A DNA stretch of 64,000 nt, from the NCBI RefSeq assembly GCF_047511655.1, contig NC_133394.1:63210501-63274500 (forward strand), read 5' to 3'. This DNA is from Castor canadensis (Eukaryota; Chordata; Mammalia; Rodentia; Castoridae). The translations under genes were made by a program, and so were the position numbers. The notes beneath the pieces were generated by a model. That model was not told where the DNA came from and ran no database searches. It saw nothing but the letters and a program-made list of their open reading frames with translations. Below are positions 14,294 to 27,159 of the stretch, one piece after another (the stretch's first letter is position 1; every line of letters begins with the position of its first letter).

Positions 14294-14798
14294 TTTTGTT
14301 TTTTTAATTTTTATTGTTTTATTATTCATATGTGCATACAATGCTTGGGTCATTTCTCCCCCCACCCCCACCCCCTCCCTTACCACCCACTCCACCCCTC
14401 CTTCTACCCCCACCCCCTCCATACCCGGCAGAAACTATTTTGCCCTTATCTCTAATTTTGTTGAAGAGAGAGAGTATAAGCAATAGTAGGAAGGAACAAG
14501 GGTTTTTGCTAGTTGAGATAAGGATAGCTATACAGGGAGTTGACTCACATTGATTTCCTGTGCATGTGTGTTACCTTCTAGGTTAAATCTTTTTGATCTC
14601 ACCTTTTCTCTAGTTCTTGGTCCCCTTCTCCTCTTGGCCTCAGTTGCTTTTAAGGTATCTGCTTTAGTTTCTCTGCATTGAGGGCAACAAATGCTAGCTA
14701 ATTTTTTAGGTGTCTTACCTATCCTCACTCCTCCCTTGTGTGCTCGTGCTTTTATCATGTGCTCAAAGTCCAATCCCCTTGTTGTGTTTGCCCTTGAT

Positions 14799-16260
14799 CT
14801 AATGTCCGCATATGTGGGAGAACATATGAATTTTGGTCTTTTGGGCCAGGCTAACCTCACTCAGAATGATGTTCTCCAATTCCATCCATTTACCAGTGAA
14901 TGATAACATTTTGTTCTTCTGCATGGCTGCATAAAATTCCATTCTGTATAGATACCACATTTTCTTAATCCATTCGTCAGTAGTGGGGCATCTTGGCTGT
15001 TTCCATAACTTGGCTATTGTGAATAACGCTGCAATAAGCATGGGTGTGCAGGTGCCTCTGGAGTAACCTGTGTCACAGTCTTTTGGGTATATCCCCAAGA
15101 GTGGTATTGTTAGATCAAATGGTAGATCAAGGTTTAGCTTTTTAAGTAGCCTCCAAATTTTTTTCCAGAGTGGTTGTACTAGTTTACATTCCCACCAACA
15201 GTGTAAGAGGGTTCCTTTTTCCCCTCATCCTCGCCAACACCTGTTGTTGGTGGTGTTGCTAATGATGGCTATTGTAACAGGGGTGAGGTGGAATCTTGGT
15301 GTGGTTTTAATTTGCATTTCCCTTATTGCTAGAGATGGTGAGCATTTTTTCATGTGTTTCTTGGCCATTTGAATTTCTTCTTTTGAGAAAGTTCTGTTTA
15401 GTTCACTTGCCCATTTCTTTATTGGTTCATTAGTTTTGGGAGAATTTAGTTTTTTAAGTTCCCTATATATTCTGGTTATCAGTCTTTTGTCTGATGTGTA
15501 GCTGGCAAATATTTTCTCCCACTCTGTGGGTGTTCTCTTCAGTTTAGAGACCATTTCTTTTGATGAACAGAAGCTTTTTAGTTTTATGAAGTCCCATTTA
15601 TCTGTGTTATCTCTTAGTTGCTGTGCTGCTTGGGTTCCATTGAGAAAGTTCTTACCTATACCTACTAACTCCAGAGTATTTCCTACTCTTTCCTGTATCA
15701 ACTTTAGAGTTTGTGGTTTGATATTAAGATCCTTGATCCATTTTGAGTTAATATTGGTATAGGATGATATACATGGATCTAGTTTCAGTTTTTTGCAGAC
15801 TGCTAACCACTTTTCCCAGCAGTTTTTGTTGAAGAGGCTGCTTTTTCTCCATCGAATATTTTTAGCACCTTTGTCAAAGAGAAGTTGATTATAGTTATGT
15901 GGCTTCATATCTGTGTCCTCTATTCTGTTCCACTGGTCTTCATGTCTGTTTTTGTGCCAGTACCATACTGTTTTTATTGTTATTGCTTTGTAGTATAGTT
16001 TGAAGTCAGGTATTGTGATACCTCCAGCATTTTTCTTTTGACTGAGTATTGCCTTGGCTATTCATGGCCTCTTGTGTTTCCATATAAATTTCATGGTAGA
16101 TTTTTCAATCTCTTTAATGAATGTCATTGGAATTTTGATGGGAATTGCATTAAACATGTAGATTACTTTTGGGAGTATAGGCATTGTTACTATGTTGATT
16201 CTACCAATCCATGAGCATGGGAGACCTCTCCACTTTCTATAGTCTGTGGGGTTAAAAAGT
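14799..16260 (-). pseudogene. L1 ORF2 C-terminal fragment, broken
   Basis: On the minus strand, 15908..15225 reads through [32 protein letters not shown] and [20 protein letters not shown] second piece, 15098..14799, reads IDEWIKKMWYLYR-type sequence (here TTDEWIKKMWYLYRMEFYAA) to the ORF2 end. These are typical of the post-RT part of LINE-1 ORF2. A frameshift separates the two pieces. Confidence 0.88.
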
Positions 16261-16346
16261 TCCTGGAAGTCAATGAAAATGAAAACACAACCTACCAGAA
16301 CCTATGGGACACAGCAAAGGCAGTCCTGAGAAGAAAGTTTATAGCC

Positions 16347-17829
16347 ATGAGTGCATATATTAAAAAGACTGAAACATCCCAAGTCAATGACGTAATGATA
16401 CATCTCAAACTCCTAGAAAAACAAGAACAAGCAAATCCCAAAACAAATAGAAGGAGAGAAATAATAAAAATAAGAGCTGAAATCAACAAAATAGAAACCA
16501 AAAAAACCATACAAAGAATTAATGAAACAAAAAGTTGGTTCTTTGAAAAAATAAACAAGATTGATAGACCCCTGGCAAACCTGACTAAAATGAGGAGAGA
16601 AAAAGCCCAAATTAGTAGAATCAGGAATGCAAAATGGGAGATAACAACAAACACCATGGAAGTCCAGGAAATCATCAGAGACTACTTCGAGAAACTATAT
16701 TCAAATAAATTTGAAAATCTTAAAGAAATGGACAGATTTCTAGATACATATGATCATCCAAAACTGAACCAAGAGGAAATAAATCACCTGAATAGACCTA
16801 TAACACAACATGAAATTGAAGCAGCAATCAAGAGTCTCCTCAAAAAGAAAAGTCCAGGACCTGATGGATTCTCTGCTGAATTCTATCAGACCTTTAAAGA
16901 AGAACTGATACCAACCCTCCTTAAACTGTTCCATGAAATAGAAAGGGAAGGAAAACTGCCTAACACATTCTGTGAAGCCAGTATTACACTTATCCCAAAA
17001 CCAGGCAAAGACACCTCCAAAAAGGAGAACTATAGGCCAATCTCCTTAATGAACATTGACTCAAAAATCCTCAACAAAATAATGGCAAACCGAATTCAAC
17101 AATACATCAAAAAGATTATTCACCACAACCAAGTAGGCTTCATCCCAGGGATGTAGGGGTGGTTCAACATACGAAAATCAATAAACGTAATAAACCACAT
17201 TAACAGAAGCAAAGACAAAAACCACTTGATCATCTCAATAGATGCAGAAAAAGCCTTTGGTAAGATCCAACACCATTTCATGATAAAAGCTCTAAGAAAA
17301 CTAGGAATAGAAGGAAAGTACCTCAACATTATAAAAGCTATATATGACAAACATACAGCCAGCATTATACTTAATGGAGAAAAACTGAAACCATTCCCTC
17401 TAAAATCAGGAACCAGACAAGGATGCCCACTATCTCCACTCCTATTCAACATAGTATGGAATTCCTAGCCAAAGCATTTAGGCAAGAAGAAGGAATAAAA
17501 GGAATACAAATAGGTAAAGAAACTGTCAAATATCCCTGTTTGCAGATGACATGATCCTGTACCTTAAAGACCCAAATAACTCTACTCAGAAGCTTCTAGA
17601 CATCATCAATAGCTATAGCAAGGTAGCAGGATATAAAATCAACATAGGAAAATCATTAGCATTTCTATATACTAATAATGAACAAACTGAAAAAGAATAT
17701 ATGAAAACAATTCCATTTACAATAGCCTCAAAAAAAATCAAATACCTAGGTGTAAACCTAACAAAAGATGTGAAAGACCTCTACAAGAAAAACTGTAAAC
17801 TTCTGAGGAAAGAGATTAAGGAAGACTAA
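16347..17829 (+). pseudogene. L1 ORF2 reverse-transcriptase fragment, broken
   Basis: An open stretch 16347..17156 encodes the linker and first RT motifs ([49 protein letters not shown]). A stop follows IPGM near 17154. The frame then resumes through [16 protein letters not shown], where the second conserved Asp is Gly, and [13 protein letters not shown] deletion near 17455 and a one-base loss near 17527 break it again before the FADD box and a last piece to 17829. It is a relic of a LINE-1 polymerase with no host function. Confidence 0.9.
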
Positions 17830-17841
17830 AGCAAAATTCTT
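17830..17841. repeat. L1 target-site duplication, right copy
   Basis: This is the same 12 bases as 14282..14293, directly abutting the truncated end of the inverted ORF2 segment. Confidence 0.85.
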
Positions 17842-19479
17842 AAACATTTTCAAGCTAAAAAGAAAGATACAGTCATGAAAATTTCATGACAATAGAACTA
17901 GAATTGACAAGTGTGCTTTAGGGTATAATGAAACAATTACATTCCTGGTCAACTTTTAAAACATATAGTGTATCATAGGAAAAAAACCATTAATGATGCT
18001 TGTCTTAAAATACATTTTATGAATTCTTTCCTAGTTAGAAAATTTAGATATTTACATGGGGTATAAAACAAAGTACTCACAAAACACCAAAATTTGAATC
18101 TGGATTACTCTGAAAGATGTTCTTATAGTTTGATAATTATAGAGAAATTACAATTATTATTATTATTTTAGTTTTTAATTCTCAGGCCCTTTTCATTAGC
18201 ATACTATTAAGGCATTAAATCCAAATGCTAGTTAATTTGTATTTATAGTAGACTTTTCTGACACATACTAAGAATTTGATGCATTTTGTATTTAACATTT
18301 GTTATCATATTTGTCAAATGTCTGATTTACACCAAGTTATTCTGTGCTTAGGAAGAACAAATTGTTCTACAGAAAATGAAATGCGCAAGAGATTGGGAAT
18401 GGTTTATGAAAACTTTCACCTTTAGGCAAGCGATTTAAGTTACAGGCAGTGGTGTGTGAGGTTTATTAGAAGGTTAATGATAGTCTCTGATTTATGCTCT
18501 TTTTAAAGAGATTATCATCTTCCAAAGTTGAAAAAGCATTGTTACAGGAAAGTACAAAACTACACTATAAAATATCAATTTCAGCTTATGATTTGATTCA
18601 ATTCTCTTTCCTAATTTTTATAATTAGACAGAAACCAGACATGAGTCATGGCAAAAATAATCATGGGAAGGATGCCAAGAACTTCATAAAAACTATAGGT
18701 TTTGGAACAGTATAATATTCTTTTTGCTAGTATTTTATCCAGCAACTAAATCTATAATTTAAAAAGTAAATAAAAGTGAGGATAATATATAAGTTTTCAT
18801 AAATCATAAAAAATAATAAAATAACAAAGTATGATTGTTTTAATAATAGTGTACTGGTCTACATTAAAGCTTGTAAATAGAATTTGAAGTAAGAGAAAGT
18901 ACATCAATATAGTTCTGTGTATCATACATAGGAGCATGTAGCTGCATTTCAAAATGACATATTCTCTTCTACTCAATAGGAAGCTGAAGTATTAAGAAGA
19001 GTAATTTTATAATTCATCCAGCAGAATTGATTGTCTTGATCAAAATTCACTTTCTATGAGCATTTTCCCTTCAAGTTTACTTTTGACCACGTAGGGAGAT
19101 TATAAAGTAATAATGATTGTTCTCATTTCATGTATAAAATTTTTGGTAGCAATGCATATAATTAAAGAAATTATGAATAATGATATTTTATGTGCATTTA
19201 TTTTTTATTAGCATTCCATAAATATCTTTGTTTCTGTAAGCACAGAATATCAAGTGTAGTTGCAGAAACAGATTGTACTTTATTAGTTTTTATTTAAATT
19301 TTATTTTTTATAAACAATGGGTCTGAACTTAGTGACTAGCAATAATGATGAATAAACTTTTGTTGGAATGTAAATCCTGGTTTATATGGAGTTTGTCTAG
19401 GAATACTGCCAGACAGATTAAGTTTGAACTACTTACAATTCCTGCTAACTCAGAGAAGCAGGGATGGGGAGGTGGAGGC

Positions 19480-19540
19480 GTGTGCATGTGTGTGTGTGTG
19501 GATGTGAGTGTGTGTGCATGTGTGTGGATGAGTCTGTGAG

Positions 19541-19597
<57 letters not shown>
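19480..19597. repeat. (TG)n microsatellite
   Basis: An imperfect TG/GCATG tract becomes a pure run over about 19541..19595. Open frames here are low-complexity artefacts. Confidence 0.95.
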
Positions 19598-20267
19598 TGT
19601 GGGGAATGAGGCAGGACACAGGAATCCTGCCCAGCCTTTCCTTTACATTACCATCTTTGCCTACTTTGTACCCCTTCTAATTATTTATCAGCTTCAATTT
19701 CAGCCTCTTATCATTTTCTTGAGCTCAATTGTCCTATCCTCGTCCCTTAAATGAATTTTCTAAAAACTCTTTTAATTGACTCTTGAGTTGCAAGATACAG
19801 GTGCCCATCAATTCACTAAGACTATTAAAATCATGTTCTTACTTTGGGCCTTCTTTAATATTTCTTTCTTTCTGTTTCTTTTACCTTCTTTCTGTAGCAT
19901 TGAACAATGTTTACCCCTCCATTTAAACTCTAATATATCCCACTATATTATTTTTTCTGTATTTTTTTTCCTTAAAGACTCCTTGTCAGTCAATTTAGTA
20001 GTATTCCATATGTACTTGCCCTTTTTTCTCTGCATATCTTTTATATGGAGGTGTTTGAATAAAGTCCTTGGCCACCTTTCTATCCTTATTAATCTCTTAT
20101 CCAATTAAGTAAAAAAAATTCTGAAGGCTTATACCATTTGAAGAAATATGTTACTAAAAAGACAAAAGACATGGCCCTGCCTTTAAAGATTTGCATTCCA
20201 GCAAAGGAGACAGACAAGTTACTGCAACATCAAGTCATTACTAATTTGATTCTTTTGATTAATCTAT

Positions 20268-20306
20268 CTGTCAATCAATCTATCTATCTATCTATATCTA
20301 TATTTA
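20268..20306. repeat. TCTA-type microsatellite
   Basis: An imperfect run of ATCTATCTATCTATC. Confidence 0.8.
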
Positions 20307-22874
20307 TGATTCCAGATTTTTAAAAAGGCAAGAATATCTTAAATACCATTTAAACCACTATAAGGAATTAGATAAAATAATTTACATGTATGTGGACAAG
20401 GATGATAAATGTCCTATTAATGTAGTGGCAAAAAAGAAAAAGAAAAACATTAGTCTATCAATCATAGAATGCTAGAATAAAGGTGATACAATTTCTCTAT
20501 GGACAGTTGTGCAGCTGTTACAAGTAGCATATTGTATCTATTAATTTCAGAGGTGACCATGGTGGTTTTGTCAGTGAGAAGAGAATGAGAAAAACAATGG
20601 CCTTATTTTTATCATGCCTTTTGTCTTAGGGTTCCAGTGACACTCTCAGTCAGGAATGATCTGAATTGTATTTGCTATTAGGTTAGTGGGTATCATTTTC
20701 TTTTTCACCATATTAGATATTATTTATCTTATGAACAATGGTTTATCTACCATCAATAACTCATACTGGTATCATATTTTTTCTATTGATATTAAGGTTG
20801 CTAAACTAATTTTATAGAAAATCTGATCTCTTTAGCTGAAATTTTTCTGCATTTAAGTTTTAAGGTACACATTTTCCCCTTTGATCAAAGCAAATTCTTA
20901 ACACCCATTCCTATTTCTCCAGATGATATATTATTTGAGTCTGCACAGATCCACACAATGCTAAAATCCTGGAAACAGGATTATCCTGGAGCACAAATTA
21001 AGATTTGCACTAGATGTTTACAAGACTGTCTGGTGCAAAATGCTTTTTTAGTGTTGCTACCCTACAGTGAGTTTAATAAATATTCCAAAATATAGAGGGA
21101 AAGAATTATAATTTTATCATCTATAAGATTTTCCTATTATGCAGCTGCCTTTCTTTTGACTATTTTCACTTTTTCATTTCTATATGTTACAGAATGAGAA
21201 GTTAAAATTATTTTACTTTTAGTTTTTGCTGCTTGTATTTTTAAATTAACACCATTAAATCTTTTATTAAAATTGCTAAATTAAAGTAGCAATTAAAAGA
21301 ATCTGTTTTCTAAATTCATATTTGTTGTTGAAAACTTTTAGATGTGATTTCAAAATTCCAGCATTTTTCTTTGCTTTACACTTTCCTATAGTGTATTGTA
21401 CCTACAACTTTAACCTATGAGCATTAAGACAGGAAAATGCCTCCAAGTCTCAGTATTCAGACTGAGACTCAATAAGGCCTCCAGCTTTCTTCATCTTTTT
21501 CCTCCCTTTACCTTTGGACTACCAACTTTTGAGCTGTCACCCAACATTACACTGGATGGGACCATAGCAAAGGCCTTAAATTCATCTAGGCAGTTATTTT
21601 TTCATGTCTCTATAAAGTATATTGGTAGCATAAGAAACCTTGAAATAGTTTGCTAAAATATTTTAGATGGTTAGCAATTTTAAATTATTATGTTTCCTTT
21701 CTCTTTTATCCCAGATAATTAAAAGTATTCTGTTAATTTTCCACATTGTTTATTTTTTCTTCAGAGAAAAAATTTAAATTTATTTTTTAAATTTATTTTT
21801 TCTTTTTTAAGGTCTAATTTCCTTAAAAAAAACCCAAGAACTTAGACCCGTTGACCTACTATAATTTGCATGGTCTTCAGCCATTTTCTGGAAAAACAAA
21901 CAAACAAACAAACCACACCCAGACTATTCTTTTTTTTGTTTAAAAGGCTTACAGTAGTACTATCATTATGGCTATTAACAGTATAGTGGCTTTTTTTCAC
22001 ACTATGATTGATAATTGGAGTTTTAACTATTTTATAAATAAGTATAGAGATTTTAGAAAACACTGTCACCTTTGAGTCTAATTAATTACAGACTGATACA
22101 ACCATTGTTAATGCACCACTCATTTTAAAATTTAATTTAAAATCTAGAGCTTTTCTTTATTTTCCCAAATAAGTGTTCCTGTGGTCAGAAGCATAATAAG
22201 AACTAGAAAATGGACTAACTATGAAGAAAACTATAAATATCTTTTTCATCACTGTTTGTATCATTAATACTACAGAAGAATCAGGTGAGGGAGGGGCTAT
22301 TTTCCTAGCATAGGCCATGCTGTTGATAGCCTTCCCATGGCTAAGTTTCTTTGGGATTTGTATGTATTCTGCTGCAGATCTCAAGGCCAATGCTAAGTAC
22401 ATTTGGACTGGGAGGACAATCAAGAGGCTCTGATCCCTAAGTAATCTTACTCAGGCATCAGAATTACCTAGTCTTACTCAGGTTTTCTGCAAGGAATCGA
22501 TGCCCAGTTGAAATGTTAAGAGTGTGTGATTATGGATCATTCTAAGGATCAAAACAAGATCTGTTAAACATGTATGTTTGTATGATCTACTAATATGTAA
22601 TAAAGCATTTTGTATGTGTTAAGTTCCCATCATGGTAGTGGGAAAAGACACATGAAGAAATACTTGTATCATGGGGTTGATGCCATGATAGAAGCATCAT
22701 CTCAGCGTGATGAGTTAGCAGAGATAAGCATATACATCAACCTGAGAAAATCAAGAAAGACCTCATGGGAGAGATGGAATCTGATTTGTCTTTAAACTTG
22801 GCTACTAATTGGCCAGATGCAAAGTTAGAGGAAGGAATTTAAGGCAGAGGGAAAACACCGTGAAGGAATAGAAG

Positions 22875-23105
22875 CTTTAACAATTCTAACATGCATTTCA
22901 TGTTTATTGTATGTCACACATTATTTTAAGTGATGTGTTAAACCACTTCATCTTCTTGACAAACATACGAAGCAGCTATTATTAGTCTAATTCTATGTGT
23001 AAGGAAACTAAAGTATAGACTGTTTAGATAAGTTCCCCAAAGCCAGACAGTCAGGAACTGATACAGCATAGAAAGGACTCATTGTCTGGCTCCAGAGTTC
23101 TATTT
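22875..23105 (+). mobile_element. MIR
   Basis: It follows the MIR order: CATGTTTATTGTATGTCACA, AAGGAAACTAAAGTATAGAC, an AAGCCAGACAGTCAGGAACT stretch and GTCTGGCTCCAGAGTTC. It is an ancient tRNA-derived SINE. Confidence 0.75.
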
Positions 23106-23204
23106 TCTTAATAACCACTATACTATATAGCCTTTTCTTATGGTTTATTGATGGATGTAGTGAGTAATAAAGTAACTGAAATTCTTGAATAAAAATACTA
23201 GTTT

Positions 23205-23310
23205 GGGGCTGAAGGGTATAGCTCAGTGGTAGAGTGCTTTTGTGGCATGCTTATGGTCCTGGGTTCATTACCTAGCACTGCAAAAAAAAAAAAAAGAAAA
23301 GAGAAAATCT
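23205..23310 (+). mobile_element. ID element with A-tail
   Basis: GGGGCTGAAGGGTATAGCTC opens a canonical ID monomer with AGTGGTAGAGTGC and a box B region, ending CCTAGCACTGC and an A-tail. TAGTTTGGGG occurs at 23199..23208 and 23311..23320, a likely target duplication. Confidence 0.9.
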
Positions 23311-23451
23311 TAGTTTGGGGGAAGGCAGAAGACTGACAGGTGTCAGATACTAGTTTATATGTTTTGCTAAGATAGTTATGCTAGGAGACTCAGAAAGACA
23401 AACATCACGTTATTCCTCATATGCAGAATCTAGATTAAAAAAAAGACATGA

Positions 23452-23542
23452 TTTTTTTTTCTTTTGGCAGTACTGAGGTTTGAACTCAGGGCCTCATGCT
23501 TGCTAGTCTGGTATGCTACCACTTGAGCCACTCTGCCAGCCC
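23452..23542 (-). mobile_element. ID-like half SINE
   Basis: A poly-T run is followed by reversed ID-like sequence, GAGGTTTGAACTCAGGGCC and GCTACCACTTGAGCCACTC. No B1 half is attached. Confidence 0.8.
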
Positions 23543-25162
23543 ATATACTGTAAGAACTTCTGTAAATGTCACAATGTACCCTAGCATAACAATAACAAAT
23601 ATATGATATAAGACAAAACATGAAAAAAAGACATGAAAGTAGAAGAACTAGTTGAAAAGAGGGAGGGACCACAGTGAGGAGAAGGAGGAAAAGAGACAGA
23701 ATGGGTAAGTGAGTATGATCAAAGTATATGATATACATGCATGAAAATATCATAAGAAAATGAAACCTATTTTTTTTAAGTTAGACTAGACCTTCTTAAA
23801 TGTCTGTGGTGAGAGTCCAGTTTTTAATTACATGAATTATTTAAACATATCATATATATATGTTTATTAAATATAAGACTGAGCTGGGCCTGGACTCTTA
23901 TTCTTTTAACATTTTTTAATTGGAATTCTTCTATTTCTCTAGTGCTATTGTTAACACTTAAGATATATTAGTGAATGAAACAAATACAAAATGCCACAAT
24001 TCCAGTAAAGGTATAAAATAAAAATAAATGTAATAAGCAAGTTAAGACTTAATATGAGCTAGCAAATTAATGGAAAAAATCAAGATTTGAGGTACTAGAA
24101 TTATACTTTTAAACAGAGTTTTCATAATATATAGTTTTGAGCAGTTTACACATACACATTTTAGGTCATTCCTCTACTCAAAGACTACCTGCTAGTCATA
24201 TAAATCTGTATTCAAAGTACTATTTCACTTTTTAAAAAGACCAAGAGGTTTAGGGGGAATTCCATTTTTTTTTCTTTCAGCCAATGCTACTTCTGCCTAT
24301 CTTAAGCCTTCTCACTGCCAACATTGGGGAATGAAAAAATGGTCCAATAACCTGCTTTACGGTTGAATTTATGAGAAAAGGTCTGGTAGTCCGTGGGAGT
24401 TCTTCTCCACTGGTGAGTGAGCTCTGAAAATAACTATTGCTTAACTGGGAAAAAAAGTGCAATTTTAAAAGATTATGTGAACGTTAGGTTGCAGTCTTGC
24501 TAATTAGATCCTTTCTCCTTGGCTTAGTCTTGTGACTTGACTTCAATTCAGTGCCCTGAAGGATGGATTTACTCAATTCATATTCTGCACCCACCTGCAG
24601 CAAAGAACCAAATTGTTGAGAAGTATCTAACACCATTTGTTCTCATAGTCCTTTGTTATTTGTTGTCAAGAGAAAATGAGTAATTTGTGGATTTAATGTT
24701 GCATTCAGACTTAGAAAGACTTTCTTTCCTATGTACCATAACATTGTCAGCTGTATTTAATGAATTCACATGACCTTGGAGAGTATCTTTTTTCCCTTTT
24801 GGCATCCATCAAAAATAGAACAACTGTAAGAAAATACTGCCTCCATAAGGGGCAGTTTGAACATAACCAGACAGATGTTTCAGAAGCATGGTTTTCTTAG
24901 TAAAATCTGGTCTGTGATGCACAGAATTAGCATAGAGCTTGAAAAATGTCCAAAGCACAAGTTTGTCATTGAGTTGAAATACATGTGTGCCCCTGCTTGT
25001 GAATGGAGTTTTAACAGCTTGGGTAAACTTTTACCCGGATACATGTCTATGGTCTATTAAAGTAATGAAAATGTGTCAGGGACAAAAAGATTTTGATTTG
25101 TGAGACAAAATGTTCAAATTATAACAGTTTTAATAGTTTGTAGGAGTCACCACTACATTTTT

Positions 25163-25542
25163 TTGTGTGACTGTACTGGGGTTTGAATTCAGGTTCATGT
25201 TTGCAGGGCAGGAAGTCTACTACTTGAGTCACATCTCCAGCTCTTTTTGCTTTGGTTATTTTTGGAGAAAGGGTCTTACTTTCTGCCTAGGCTGGCCTGT
25301 ATCACAATCTTCCTATTTTATACTTCCTTCTGTAGCTGGGATGTGCCCTCATGTCTAGTTTCCCCCACTGAGCTGGAACTGCTTCAGCCTGTCTCATAGT
25401 TGAGATGACAAGCATGCACCATTGCACCCAGCTACTGGTTGAGATGGGGTTTTGCAAGCTTCCTGCCTGGGATGGACTTGAACCACATTCTTCCTGACCA
25501 AGTCACTAGGATTGTAGGTATGAGCCACTGACGCCTCGCACA
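25163..25542 (-). mobile_element. Three-unit SINE (ID-like + B1 + B1)
   Basis: In plus-strand order it has a reversed ID-like unit (GGGGTTTGAATTCAGGTTC), a reversed B1-like unit (TGTAGCTGGGATGTGCCCTC) and a second reversed B1-like unit (GTTGAGATGGGGTTTTGCAA ... TAGGATTGTAGGTATGAGCC). 11-bp repeats ACTACATTTTT at 25152..25162 and 25543..25553 show it inserted as one piece. Confidence 0.85.
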
Positions 25543-26744
25543 ACTACATTTTTATATGTAATTTAAAATTTATAGAGATCTTGTGTACAAGAACATGCAT
25601 GCAAATTTTATTTAAATCTGTTTTCCTTTCACTTTGTGAATATATGTGTATGTCTTGCCCTTGAGGATAAGTTTTTCTAACTATTTTAGTAAAATTTACC
25701 AATACATCTCTAAACACACGTGTGTATGCACACATATGCATACACCACTCATGTACATCAAGAAAACACCGAAAACATTTAGAGTTTTAAACAAATGAAA
25801 TCTTTTGTTAATATGCCTCATTATTGTGAATGTGACAACAAAGTGATGTGTATGTATTACTATGCATGAAAACACTTTTCAAATGTTGGCATTATTTTCA
25901 AACTTAAAAATAAACTAATGCAGTTTATGAAAATGTGCATCACAATCTCTTGAGCAGGCATTACATTTTTATGAATGTTGCCACTGCGTTAAGTCAGTCA
26001 ACTAAGTTAATAAAAAGCAGGAGAGTTATTGCTTGATACTTTTTCTAAAGTGGATGGAAAGGATCACAGAAGCCTACTGATTTTCTCCTGTGGAATGATC
26101 TTTGATAAGTACTCAGGTCAAAATAGATTTTTCCAGTCATCAAAGAATTTACAAATAAAATGGTATTTAAATATACATGAGACAAAATACCTCCCTCCAC
26201 CCGTTCTGTTTCCTTTTCTTTTGAGTGTTTATAAATATGTAGGAAAAACCTTAAGTAACTAAATTTCTTTGTTTTTCATTTGTATTTTTTGCAGGTTGCA
26301 GTTTAATCAAATTATTGTAGTGATTATACCATGCATTCAATAACTTTAAAAGCAGGGTTTTAGAAATTATTCTAATTCAGCATATATTTGATCTTGAAAA
26401 AATAAAGATCTCTGTAAAAGGTATCATATTTAAAGATGTTTATCCCATTAACTACTTCCTACCTATTATATCTCTAGAAATACTATAAATTTCATGGTGT
26501 ACTATGATTATTTCACAACTATATAAGTTAAAATTATTTAACATGTATAAATAATTTAAAAATGATAATTTTTGTGAATTGGTTTTATAGTGATGATGAA
26601 TATAATGCATATTCATGGAGAATGAAAATAAAACAAAATCTCATAAAATGTAAGGAACCATTAATTAAATAAAATGATGACTTTTACTTGTGTATAATGA
26701 CTATTGTTTTCTGTTATATATCCTTCCAGATTATAAATTTGTCT

Positions 26745-26840
26745 CTGTGTATATATATGATATTGATATATTTCTATTACTTAATGATGTATATTCAGTG
26801 ATATTTATTATATATATACACACACAAATATATGCTTCTA
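26745..26840. repeat. TA-rich low-complexity tract
   Basis: TATATATGATATTGATATA and TATATATACACACAC runs. Confidence 0.7.
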
Positions 26841-27159
26841 TATATTATAAAAGGATTACATATTATGAAGACAATTTTATAATCTTTCTGTTCTTTGCTT
26901 ATGGGAATTAGGAATAAGAAATTTGAATCATTATGGGTAGGTAGAGAAGGTTAGCATGCCAGTTGTTTAAGTATTAATTTTGATTTTTATCTTTTCAAAG
27001 AACTTATTTCTAATAAATACAGCAAGACAAATACTAAAGTGAAGGTACATTAGGATAACTAAGTCAGTACTTCCCGTTTTACCCATTCTGTGAATCACAT
27101 TTAATCTCCTATTAAGACTTTTTAATTTCTCTCTTTTCCTCAGACTTTTAGAGTATATA

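Larger units (their letters stand above)
14294..17829 (-). mobile_element. L1 retrotransposon with 5' inversion (twin priming)
   Basis: Read on the minus strand, the element has its 3' end and A-rich tail at about 14294..14335, a C-rich (G-rich in sense) 3' UTR block, and the C-terminal part of ORF2 up to about 16260. From there to 17829 the sequence is in plus orientation and carries the preceding part of ORF2. That includes [25 protein letters not shown] and FADD of the reverse transcriptase. The plus part stops at LLRKEIKED, just before where the minus part resumes (PCSWIGR-like region), so the two halves are adjacent in a normal L1. This is the layout expected of twin priming. ORF1 and the endonuclease are absent. 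Several stops and frameshifts make it dead. Confidence 0.92.

Noticed and set aside
16292-16675. Hydrophobic minus-strand ORF resembling a membrane protein
   Set aside because: It is the antisense shadow of the L1 ORF2 segment.
19329-19754. His/Thr-rich and Cys/Val-rich open frames
   Set aside because: They are translations of the TG repeat in different frames.
23205-23280. Possible tRNA gene
   Set aside because: Boxes A and B are ID-element type with an A-tail and target duplication. It is a SINE, not a functional tRNA.
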